Below, piece by piece: positions 1-7,243 of a stretch of 64,000 nucleotides of DNA. The notes beneath the pieces are model-generated. The model saw only the letters and a list, made by a program, of their open reading frames with translations, was not told the DNA's origin and did not search any database. The position numbers and the translations under genes were made by a program. The stretch covers positions 310,001 through 374,000 of the forward strand of contig NZ_JAZARE010000005.1 of the NCBI RefSeq assembly GCF_036231905.1, read 5' to 3'. The stretch's first letter is position 1, and every line of letters starts with the position of its first letter. The DNA comes from CAMLIZ01 sp036231905 (GTDB lineage Bacteria; Pseudomonadota; Gammaproteobacteria; Burkholderiales; Burkholderiaceae_C).

Positions 1-523
1 CGCCGTTTTCAAGCGGCCAGTTCACCAGCGCCGCGATGCGGGCTTCGATGCGGGCGCACAACGGGTTCTCGCCGCGCTGGAAGAACATGCCTTCGCTGGT
101 GCGGGCGGCGTTGACCTCGCTGCCGCCGGTGTTGTTGTCCACGGTTTCCGAGCGCACCAGGCGCGGGCGCGACAAGGCCACCAGTTCGTCGCACTCTTCT
201 TCGGACAACAGCCCACCGAACACCACCACGCGCGGGTTGCGCATCGTGGCGACGATCTTCACTTCGCGGTCGCCCGCCCACACCGCCCCCGGCGAATCGC
301 GCAGGTCGGGCTCCGGCACGATGGACGGCGGTGGCAGGTTGTTCTGCCGGGCGTGCTCTTCCAGGTGCTGGCGCAAGGTATTTTCCAGCGCCTCGACGGC
401 CACGTCCTCTTCCCAGCCGCTGGCCAGCATGGCCTGCAGCACGGCTTCGGGCTGGCAGCCGGCCTGGGCCTGCGCAACGATCCACTGGCGCAGTTCAGGG
501 GTGACAGTCTGCGGGGTGCTCAT
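1..523 (-). CDS. Prolyl 4-hydroxylase-like 2OG-Fe(II) oxygenase (C-terminus beyond window)
   Basis: An open frame reads leftwards from ATG at 523 to the window edge without a stop, giving about 174 residues. The N-terminal third has a helical, UBA-like look (WIVAQAQAGCQPEAVLQAML). A stretch from about residue 105 (VVVFGGLLSEEECDELVAL, then SETVDN and RTSEGMFF) matches the start of bacterial P4Hc-type Fe(II)/2-oxoglutarate dioxygenases, which hydroxylate prolyl residues or related substrates. The metal-binding HxD...H triad would lie past base 1, so catalytic competence cannot be judged. Transcribed in the same direction as the NmrA-like gene to its right, 39 bp away. Family call fairly firm, substrate unknown. 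Confidence 0.8.
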   Translation of the reverse strand, partial: MSTPQTVTPELRQWIVAQAQAGCQPEAVLQAMLASGWEEDVAVEALENTLRQHLEEHARQNNLPPPSIVPEPDLRDSPGAVWAGDREVKIVATMRNPRVVVFGGLLSEEECDELVALSRPRLVRSETVDNNTGGSEVNAARTSEGMFFQRGENPLCARIEARIAALVNWPLENG

Positions 524-562
524 GCCGCCATTCTGGCAGCATGAGCGGGCCGCTGGTACGTC

Positions 563-1417
563 TCAGCGCAAGGTGCTGGCGCTCTCGGCCGCAAAGTCAA
601 GGAAGCGGCGCGGCGGGTGGCCGGTGAGCTGGGCCACGTCATCGGTGAGGCCGGCGGCCCAGCCCTCCTTGACCACATGGTGCAGGCTCATGAACCAGTC
701 GATCACCACCGGCGGCATGCCCATCTGCTGCATGGCGGCCTGGGCGGCGGCTTCGGGCACGTCCACGTAGCGCATCGGGCGGCCGCTGGCTTCGGACAGG
801 GCGGCGACCTGCTGGGCGTTGGTGAGCGCCTCCGGCCCGGTGAGGGTGTAGATGCGGCCGGCATGCACAGCAGGGTCGGCCAACACGGCGGCAGCACTCT
901 CGGCGATGTCGCGCACGTCGATCATGCCGATGGCACCGTTGCCGTTGGGTGCATGGTAGGCGCCGGCCTTCAGCTGGTCGGCGTAGTAGTTGACCCAGTT
1001 CTGCATGAAGAAACTCGGGCGCAGCAGCGTCCAGCCCAGGCCGCTGCCCTGCACCAGCTCGTCGATGCGGCCCTGCAGCTGGGCGATGGCCACCGGGCTG
1101 GCGGCGTCGGCTCCCGCCCCGGAGGACCGCACGATGTGCTTCACGCCCGCCGCCTTGGCGGCCTGCACCGCGTTGCGGGCCAGCTCCAGCTTGTTGGGCA
1201 CCAGCGGCAGCAGCAGGAACAAGGTGTCGAAGCCGCGGAACACCCGCTCCAGCGACGCCGCATCGGCGAAGTCGCCTTCCACGCTCAACACGCCGGGCAC
1301 GCTGCGGCCGGAGGGTGAGGTGAGCACGGCGAAGTCGGCCTTGCGCTGCTGCAGCACGCGCACGAGTTCACGGCCGATGTGGCCGGTGGCGCCGGTGACG
1401 AGGATGCGGTGGCTCAT
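563..1417 (-). CDS. NmrA-like / atypical SDR NAD(P)-binding oxidoreductase
   Basis: 284 residues opening with a Rossmann glycine motif (ILVTGATGHIGREL, residues 5-18), typical of NmrA/HSCARG-like and quinone-oxidoreductase-type atypical SDRs. The middle (VKHIVRSSGAGADA, GWTLLRPSFFMQNW) is characteristic of this family, whose members either reduce quinones or sense the NADPH/NADP ratio. No catalytic YxxxK is evident, as is common in the group. A ribosome site (AAAGGA) sits 7 nt ahead of the ATG. The gene is divergent from a LysR regulator whose start lies 105 bp away, so it is the likely target of that regulator. Exact substrate unknown. Confidence 0.85.
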   Translation of the reverse strand: MSHRILVTGATGHIGRELVRVLQQRKADFAVLTSPSGRSVPGVLSVEGDFADAASLERVFRGFDTLFLLLPLVPNKLELARNAVQAAKAAGVKHIVRSSGAGADAASPVAIAQLQGRIDELVQGSGLGWTLLRPSFFMQNWVNYYADQLKAGAYHAPNGNGAIGMIDVRDIAESAAAVLADPAVHAGRIYTLTGPEALTNAQQVAALSEASGRPMRYVDVPEAAAQAAMQQMGMPPVVIDWFMSLHHVVKEGWAAGLTDDVAQLTGHPPRRFLDFAAESASTLR

Positions 1418-1502
1418 GGTGTTTCCTTTGGAGGAAGTGGTGCGATGGGCTCACTGTAGGCAGCCGCCACCACGATCGGAAGACATAGAATTTCCAAAGA
1501 TC

Positions 1503-1519
1503 TTCAACTTGTGGTTGAA
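1503..1519. promoter_or_regulatory. Dyad just ahead of the LysR start (candidate operator)
   Basis: Perfect 6-bp inverted repeat TTCAAC-N5-GTTGAA, 3 nt before the LysR ATG and about 86 bp from the divergent oxidoreductase start. A second short palindrome, AAGATCTT, overlaps it at 1497-1504. Symmetry and position fit autoregulation by the LysR protein; binding is inferred. Confidence 0.45.
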
Positions 1520-1522
1520 CGC

Positions 1523-2473
1523 ATGAAGAACCTGCAGGGCCTGGTGTCCTTCGTGGAAAGCGCGGCCGGCGGCAGCTTCACCGCGGCGGCCGCGCGGCTG
1601 GAGCTCACCCCCGCGGCGGTGAGCAAGAACGTCATCAAGCTCGAACAGCAGCTGCAGGTGCGCCTGTTCAACCGCTCCACCCGGCGCCTGAAACTCACCG
1701 GCGAAGGCGAGGCCTTCCTGGCCAAGGCGATCGAGGCCCTGCGCCTGCTGGACGATGCGGTCAACGAGGTCACGCATGCGGGCAGCGAGGCCGCCGGCCG
1801 AGTGCGCATCTCCGCCGGCATCTCGTTCGGGCGGCGCCATGTGATGCCGCTGCTTCCGGTGCTGGCACAGCAGCACCCGCGGCTGCAGCTGGAGCTGAGC
1901 CTCGACAACCGGGCGGTGGACCTGGTGGCCGAGGGCTTTGACATCGGCGTGCGCGGCGGCTTCGTGCGCGATTCCAGCCTGGTGGCGCGGCGCGTGGCCC
2001 AGCTGCAGGTGGTGCTGGCCGCGTCGCCGGGCTACCTGCGTCGCCACGGGGTGCCCCGCACGCCGGCGGAGCTGGCGTCGCACCGGCTGCTGGGCGTGCG
2101 TTTCAGTTCAGGCCAGGTCGCGGTCTGGCGGTTTCGCAAGGGCACCGGCCGGATCACTGAGTGGGAGCCCGGTGCGCAGGTGTCGGTGTCCGACCCGGAT
2201 TCGCTGGTGGACCTCGCGCTGGCCGGGCATGGCGTCGCGCAGATCGGGCTGCACCATGTGGCGCCCTACCTGCGCTCGGGCCGGCTGAAGGTGCTGCTGC
2301 ATGGGCCGCACGATCCCGGTGAGCGCGAGATCGTGCTGCACTACCCGCACCGGCAGTTCCTGAGCACGCGGGTGCGCGTGGTGGTCGACGGGCTGCTGGA
2401 GCACTTCAAGGCGGCGCAGGACCTGCACCTGGACGTGAAGAGCCTGCCAGAGGAATGGCTGGCGCAGGCCTGA
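1523..2473 (+). CDS. LysR-family transcriptional regulator
   Basis: 316 residues from ATG 1523. The N-terminal winged helix-turn-helix is clear (FVESAAGGSFTAAAARLEL then AAVSKNVIKLEQQL, residues 8-45), followed by the usual linker helix and a two-lobed periplasmic-binding-like effector domain (RVRISAGISFG around residue 90). An in-frame GTG at 1511 would start inside the upstream dyad, so ATG 1523 is preferred although no strong Shine-Dalgarno is visible. Divergent from the NmrA-like gene and probably controls it. It ends 13 bp before the convergent yaaA. Effector unknown. Confidence 0.9.
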   Translation: MKNLQGLVSFVESAAGGSFTAAAARLELTPAAVSKNVIKLEQQLQVRLFNRSTRRLKLTGEGEAFLAKAIEALRLLDDAVNEVTHAGSEAAGRVRISAGISFGRRHVMPLLPVLAQQHPRLQLELSLDNRAVDLVAEGFDIGVRGGFVRDSSLVARRVAQLQVVLAASPGYLRRHGVPRTPAELASHRLLGVRFSSGQVAVWRFRKGTGRITEWEPGAQVSVSDPDSLVDLALAGHGVAQIGLHHVAPYLRSGRLKVLLHGPHDPGEREIVLHYPHRQFLSTRVRVVVDGLLEHFKAAQDLHLDVKSLPEEWLAQA

Positions 2474-2486
2474 GGCGGCTGATGGG

Positions 2487-3272
2487 TCAGCCCGCAAGGC
2501 GGCGGCGGAACACCCAGCGGTCGGCGTCCGAGGCCGCCGCGTCGAAGGCATACCCCTCCAGCGCAAAACCTTGCAGCGCCTTGGGTGTTTTCGGCCGCTT
2601 GGTGGCCGCATAGCGCGCCATCAGCCCGCGCGCCCGCTTGGCAAAAAAGCTGATCACCTTGTAGCGCCCACCCTTCCAGTCCTCGAACACGCATTCGATC
2701 ACCCGCGCCTTCAAGGCCTTGCGGTCGGCCGCGCGGAAGTACTCCTGCGACGCCAGGTTCACGATGACCGGCGACGCCTGGTCGGCCAAGCGCTGGTTGA
2801 GGTGCTCGGCGAGCGTATCGCCCCAGAAGGCATAGAGGTCCTTGCCACGCGGGTTGGCCAGCGCGGTGCCCATTTCCAGCCGATAGGGCTGCATCAGGTC
2901 CAGCGGGCGCAGGGCGCCGTACAGGCCGCTCAGGATGAGCACGTGGTCCTGTGCCCAGGCCAGCGCGGCGGGCCCCAGCGTCTTGCCGTCCAGGCCTTCG
3001 TACACGTCGCCATTGAATGCCCACAGCGCGGGCCGGCTGTTGCGCTCGCCGAAGCCCTTGGACCAGGCGGCGTACCGTTCAGCATTGAGCTCGGCCAGCA
3101 CCGGCGACAGGTTCATCAGCTCGGCAATCTGCGCGGCGGACAGGCGCCTGAGCAGCCTGATCAGTTCGGCCGAACGGTCCACGAACGGCGGCGGCACGGT
3201 ACGCGCCATCACGGCCGGGGGCACCGGGGTGTCGTAGTCCAGGGTCTTTGCCGGAGAGAGCAGCAGCAGCAT
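2487..3272 (-). CDS. yaaA: Peroxide stress protein YaaA (UPF0246)
   Basis: 261 residues, normal family length. The N-terminus [15 protein letters not shown] and the internal motifs [46 protein letters not shown] and [10 protein letters not shown] are diagnostic of YaaA. In E. coli this protein is induced by OxyR and limits intracellular iron and DNA damage during hydrogen peroxide stress; the molecular activity appears to be DNA binding. It stands alone on the minus strand between a convergent LysR gene and a divergent small gene. Confidence 0.95.
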   Translation of the reverse strand: MLLLLSPAKTLDYDTPVPPAVMARTVPPPFVDRSAELIRLLRRLSAAQIAELMNLSPVLAELNAERYAAWSKGFGERNSRPALWAFNGDVYEGLDGKTLGPAALAWAQDHVLILSGLYGALRPLDLMQPYRLEMGTALANPRGKDLYAFWGDTLAEHLNQRLADQASPVIVNLASQEYFRAADRKALKARVIECVFEDWKGGRYKVISFFAKRARGLMARYAATKRPKTPKALQGFALEGYAFDAAASDADRWVFRRRLAG

Positions 3273-3382
3273 GGGCGCGGATTATCGTCAGGCGCGGCTG
3301 ACAGCAAGTGCAGCGCCGGCCGACAGCGGCGCAAAGCGCGCTTCGGTACGTTGAGGTGTTCTTGCCCCACAGGAGACACACC

Positions 3383-3643
3383 ATGAACCCCAAGCCCGAC
3401 GAGTCCAACCCCGACATGCAAGGCGAAGGCAACTACGTGGCCGGCCGGCACTACAACGAGGCCACCAAGCAGTTTGTCGAACAAGGCAAGGTGGACGGCG
3501 CCGCGGCCGCCGCCAAGCCTGAATCACCCGACGAAGCGCGTGACCTCGAACGCGCGGAGGAAGAAGGCAAGTCGCGCGCCAAGGGCGAGGATCCGCAGCT
3601 GAAGCCGAAGTCGTCCGGCGAGGATCAGCAGCGCCCGAAGTAA
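3383..3643 (+). CDS. Small, highly charged hypothetical protein
   Basis: 86 residues from ATG 3383 with an AGGAG ribosome site 7 nt upstream. The first third carries GNYVAGRHYNEATKQFVEQG, a motif I associate with small conserved Burkholderiales proteins of unknown role. The rest is alanine-, glutamate- and lysine-rich and probably disordered (DLERAEEEGKSRAKGEDPQL). No signal peptide or membrane segment. Function unknown; the composition suggests a soluble stress-type protein. Confidence 0.75.
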   Translation: MNPKPDESNPDMQGEGNYVAGRHYNEATKQFVEQGKVDGAAAAAKPESPDEARDLERAEEEGKSRAKGEDPQLKPKSSGEDQQRPK

Positions 3644-3719
3644 CACCCCGCGCGCCGGGCCGTGCCCACTGGCCCGCACCGTAAGATGCGCGGCTTTGGT
3701 CGCAGCAGGAGCGGGAACG

Positions 3720-5216
3720 GTGGGCACGGGCACGGTGGGCAAGGGCACGGCGGGCAGACGGGGCAGACACGCACTGGCAGCCGCCATGGGCCTGTGCGCG
3801 GCCGGGGTGTTGCACGCCGCTGAAGACGCGCCCCGGGTGAACACCCTGCCTGCGTCTGCCCTGTTGGGCGTGGAGCGCCTGGAGCTGCCCGGCGGCGAAC
3901 GCATGGGCCTGGTGGGCGCGGGATATGTGATGGAGCTGCGCCCCGGCTGGTGGCTGGGCCCGGCGGTGTACGGCGCGGCCACCGGCCGCCGCGGCGGCCT
4001 CTTCACCTGGGGCGCCGAAGTGCAGCGGCGCTGGCGCCTGGGCGACTCCTTCGGCATCGCTGCGGGCCTGTATGCGGGCGGTGGTGGTGGCGCAGCCGCG
4101 CCGGTGGGCGGCGGCCTGATGCTGCGTCCGCACGCCGACTTCATGTTCGATTTCGGTGGCTGGCAAGCCGGCCTGAGCGCGTCACACGTGCGTTTTCCCA
4201 GCGGCAACATCCGCAGCACCCAGTTGGGCCTGCAGCTGATGGTGGAAGACCGTTTCGCGTTCGCACCGCCTGGCCATGGCGGCGAGCGTGTGGCCTTCAG
4301 CGGGCGCGGCGGCATCGGCGCCGACCGCATGCACCCCACCGCGGGCGTCTACACCCACCGCAAGGACGCCACCGGCACGCTGGGCTACGTGGGCCTGCGC
4401 CTGGAACAGCAGGCCACGCCCGTGCTGGCCGCCACGCTGGAAGCGGCGGGTGCGGCCTCCGGCGGCGCCGACGGCTACATGGAGGCGCTGGCCGGCCTGT
4501 CGGCCCAGTGGCCGGTGTTCGGGCCCAGCTTGCGCCTGGGCGTGCGCGGCGCGGCCGGCCTGGCCGGCGGCGGCGCGGTGCACACCGGTGGCGGCCCGAT
4601 CGCCAAGGCGGCCGTGGTGGCGCGCTGGCAGCCCAGCCCGGCGTATTCGGTGGACCTGGAAGCCGGCCAGGCCAAGGCCTTCAATGGCGACTTCAGCGCC
4701 CGCTATGCGCAGCTGTCGCTCGGCATGTCGCTGGGCGACGGCTCCCGCGGCGCCGCGGGCCGGGAACAGCAACAGACGCTGCATGACATGGAGTGGGGCT
4801 TCAGCCTGCTGCACTACGGCCGCGCGGCGCGCAAGGACGGCAGCGAACGTGCCATGCAGCTGGTGGCCCTGAGCTTCAATCGAGCGCTGTCGCCGCACCT
4901 GTACCTGAGCGGCCAGGCGCACAGTGCGGTGGCCGGCGGCGCGGGCGCCTATTCGGTGGGCCTGGTGGGCCTGGGCGCCCGCACCCGCATCGGCGAGCAC
5001 TGGAGCGCCGGCGCCGAAGCGCTGGTGGGCGCCGCCGGCGGCGGCGGCGTGGCCAGCCAGGGCGGCGCGGTGGCCCAGCCGATGGCCTGGGTGGCGCGCG
5101 ACCTGGGCCGCTACAGCCGGCTCAAGCTGGGCGGCGGCTGGATCAAGTCGCGCAGCGGCGCCTTGTCCAGCCCGGTGGCGCAAGTGACCTGGTCGTTCGA
5201 GTTCGGCACGCCTTAG
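3720..5216 (+). CDS. Predicted outer-membrane beta-barrel protein, unknown function
   Basis: About 498 residues. GTG 3720 is preferred because AGGAG ends 8 nt upstream; an in-frame TTG at 3696 and ATG at 3786 are alternatives. The N-terminus is a low-complexity VGTGTVGKGTAG stretch, two arginines, and a hydrophobic segment ending LHAA, which reads as a signal peptide. The mature part is rich in glycine with alternating polar/hydrophobic strands and aromatic girdles (GGLFTWGAEVQRRWRLGD, SYDRL-like turns) and ends in strand QVTWSFEFGTP, near the terminal-Phe pattern of outer-membrane barrels. It is monocistronic and convergent with the DUF2917 gene. I do not recognise a named family. Confidence 0.6.
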   Translation: MGTGTVGKGTAGRRGRHALAAAMGLCAAGVLHAAEDAPRVNTLPASALLGVERLELPGGERMGLVGAGYVMELRPGWWLGPAVYGAATGRRGGLFTWGAEVQRRWRLGDSFGIAAGLYAGGGGGAAAPVGGGLMLRPHADFMFDFGGWQAGLSASHVRFPSGNIRSTQLGLQLMVEDRFAFAPPGHGGERVAFSGRGGIGADRMHPTAGVYTHRKDATGTLGYVGLRLEQQATPVLAATLEAAGAASGGADGYMEALAGLSAQWPVFGPSLRLGVRGAAGLAGGGAVHTGGGPIAKAAVVARWQPSPAYSVDLEAGQAKAFNGDFSARYAQLSLGMSLGDGSRGAAGREQQQTLHDMEWGFSLLHYGRAARKDGSERAMQLVALSFNRALSPHLYLSGQAHSAVAGGAGAYSVGLVGLGARTRIGEHWSAGAEALVGAAGGGGVASQGGAVAQPMAWVARDLGRYSRLKLGGGWIKSRSGALSSPVAQVTWSFEFGTP

Positions 5217-5261
5217 GGCAGGCCGCGGTGCCTGCACGCCGGGCACAACGATGCCACTGCG

Positions 5262-5564
5262 TCATGCGGGCTGAAGCATCGCCCGCCATGGGCGCCGCGC
5301 CGGGCGGCTGCCTGGCATGACGAGGCAGACTGCATCGGTGTGCGCCAGCAGCTCCACCGTGCCGTCCCTGGGCAGGTTGTGGCCGCCGCCCGCGGCCAAG
5401 GCGATGCGCAACGCGACGCAGCGCTCGGCGATCCACTGCAGCGGCTCGCTGAGCTGCAGCCGGCCCTCGAGCAAGCTCAGGTGGCTTCCGGCCGAAAGAT
5501 GCAGCGAGACACGTTGCCCGGCGTGCAGCACGAGGCGGGATGGGGGTTCGCAGGTGGGGGACAT
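5262..5564 (-). CDS. DUF2917 domain protein
   Basis: About 100 residues from ATG 5564. It has the short cupin-like DUF2917 core: LVLHAGQRVSLHLSAGSHL, ALAAGGGHNLPRDG and ELLAHTDAVCLVM. The function of the family is unknown; a small beta-barrel is likely. No convincing Shine-Dalgarno is visible, so the start could move upstream. It is divergent from a MocR-type regulator across a 209-bp intergenic region that holds paired operator-like repeats, an arrangement suggesting direct control by that regulator. Confidence 0.65.
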   Translation of the reverse strand: MSPTCEPPSRLVLHAGQRVSLHLSAGSHLSLLEGRLQLSEPLQWIAERCVALRIALAAGGGHNLPRDGTVELLAHTDAVCLVMPGSRPARRPWRAMLQPA

Positions 5565-5618
5565 CGGCGTGGAAATGGCATGGGTTGAGAGGCCTCCACT
5601 GTGAAAGCTGGCCGGCCC

Positions 5619-5659
5619 GCGCAACAGGCACAGCGCGCAGGCGCTGTTGCGCAACAGGC
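5619..5659. promoter_or_regulatory. Paired direct repeats plus palindrome: candidate MocR operator
   Basis: The 11-mer GCGCAACAGGC occurs at 5619-5629 and again, identically, at 5649-5659, exactly 30 bp apart. The second copy is half of a perfect 14-bp palindrome, CTGTTGCGCAACAG (5644-5657). Dimeric MocR regulators such as GabR bind direct repeats roughly three helical turns apart, so this lies where the divergent DUF2917/MocR pair would be controlled. Binding is inferred. Confidence 0.5.
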
Positions 5660-5773
5660 CCCCGATGCGGGCCGCTGTTCCGGTGCGAATCAGCCGCTGC
5701 TGTATCTTGTCCAGCCCGCGATGCGCCTTGATGATCGCGGCGCACCTGCCTGAGGGCGCCCTGCCCACGACCC

Positions 5774-7228
5774 GTGTCCGAGCCTTCTCCCACCCTCTAC
5801 CGCCAGCTGGCAGACCACTACCTCCAGGCCATTGGCAGCGGTGCACTGGCCGAAGGCGACCGCCTGCCGTCGGTGCGCCGGCTGATGCGCATCCACCGCG
5901 TGAGCCTGTCCACCGCGCTGCAGGCCTGCCGCCACCTGGAGAGCAGCGGCTGGCTGGAAGCCCGGCCGCGCCTGGGCTACTTCGTGCGGCGCCCGCGCCG
6001 TGGCCAGTTGCTGCCGGCCGCCGAGCCGGGCACTGCCACCGCGCCGGACCGTGCGGCCTACCTCGGCATCCACGCCAAGGTGTCGTCCTTCATCGCGAGC
6101 AGCCAGGAGTACCCGGTGCGGCAGGACCTGGCGATGGCCGTGTGCGCGCCCCAGCTGTACCCGGCTGCGGCGTTGGAAGCGGCTGCGCGCCAGGTGCTGC
6201 GCCAGACCCCGGCCTTGTTCAGCGCGATGGCCATCTATGGCGGCCATCCGCCCTTGAAGGCAGCGCTGGTGCGGCGCCTGCTCACCCAGGGCGTGCAGGC
6301 CGCGCCGGAGGACGTGATCGTCACGCACGGCTGCGTGCAGAGCCTGAACCTGGCGCTGCGCGCAGTGGCCCAGCCGGGCGACACCATCGCGGTGGAGTCG
6401 CCCAGCTACTACGGGCTGCTGCAGATCATCGAGAGCATGGGCTTGCGGGCGATCGAAGTGCCGACGAGCCCGCACACCGGCCTCAGCCTGGAGGCGCTGG
6501 AGTACACCCTGGACGGGCCGGACCCGGTGAAGGCGGTGGTCTGCATGCCCACCCTGCACAACCCGCTGGGCAGCGTGATGCCGGACGAGCACAAGCAGCG
6601 CCTGGTGGCGCTGTGCGCGCGCCGCGACATCGCGTTGATCGAGGACGCCATCTATGCCGACCTGGCCGATGCCAACAGCTCGGCGCCGGTGAAACCGGCC
6701 AAGGCCTGGGACCGCACCGGCCACGTGATCCATTGCAACTCGTTCAACAAGGTGCTCTCGCCGGGCCTGCGCCTGGGCTGGATGCTGGCGGGCCGATGGC
6801 ATGCGCGGGTGGAGATGCTCAAGTACGTGCAGACCCGCTCGGTGGAGGAGTTGGCGCAGCGGGTGGCCACCAACTTCCTGGCCGGCAGCGGGTACGACCG
6901 TCACCTGCAGCGGCTGCGCGCCGCACTGCGCTGCCAGCGCGAGGACATGGCCGAGGCGGTGGCGCAATCCTTCCCGGAGGGCACGCGGATGAGCCTGCCG
7001 CCGGGCGGCATGATGCTGTGGGTGGAGCTGCCGCGCCCGCTGCGCTCGCAGCGGCTGTTCGAACGTGCGCTCGAGCGGGGCATCCGCGTGGCGCCGGGCT
7101 CGCTGTTCTCCAACAGCCAGCGCTTCGACCACTTCCTGCGGCTGAGCTGCGGCTCGCCGGTGACGGCGGACACCCGGCAGGGCGTGGCCGAGCTGGGCGA
7201 GATGGCTCGACAGCTGGCGGCGCCGTAG
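5774..7228 (+). CDS. MocR-type regulator: GntR helix-turn-helix fused to PLP aminotransferase-like domain
   Basis: 484 residues from GTG 5774. Residues 8-75 are a GntR winged helix (LPSVRRLMRIHRVSLSTALQ); residues 110-480 are a fold-type I aminotransferase domain with the PLP-binding lysine in NSFNKVLSPGLRLGW (Lys326) and the usual EDAIYADL stretch. MocR proteins use PLP or an amino-compound aldimine as effector rather than acting as enzymes. Divergent from the DUF2917 gene, with paired repeats in between. Regulated pathway unknown. Confidence 0.9.
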   Translation: MSEPSPTLYRQLADHYLQAIGSGALAEGDRLPSVRRLMRIHRVSLSTALQACRHLESSGWLEARPRLGYFVRRPRRGQLLPAAEPGTATAPDRAAYLGIHAKVSSFIASSQEYPVRQDLAMAVCAPQLYPAAALEAAARQVLRQTPALFSAMAIYGGHPPLKAALVRRLLTQGVQAAPEDVIVTHGCVQSLNLALRAVAQPGDTIAVESPSYYGLLQIIESMGLRAIEVPTSPHTGLSLEALEYTLDGPDPVKAVVCMPTLHNPLGSVMPDEHKQRLVALCARRDIALIEDAIYADLADANSSAPVKPAKAWDRTGHVIHCNSFNKVLSPGLRLGWMLAGRWHARVEMLKYVQTRSVEELAQRVATNFLAGSGYDRHLQRLRAALRCQREDMAEAVAQSFPEGTRMSLPPGGMMLWVELPRPLRSQRLFERALERGIRVAPGSLFSNSQRFDHFLRLSCGSPVTADTRQGVAELGEMARQLAAP

Positions 7229-7243
7229 CAGGCCAGGCCCGGA

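Noticed and set aside
36..770. 244-residue rightward open frame at the left edge
   Set aside because: It is antisense to the prolyl-hydroxylase-like and NmrA-like genes, which show clear family motifs; its own translation is low-complexity and matches nothing.
3708..3760. Short GTGGGCACGG-type repeats as a mobile or CRISPR-like element
   Set aside because: They are degenerate, few, and encode the low-complexity VGTGTVGKGTAG leader of the barrel protein.
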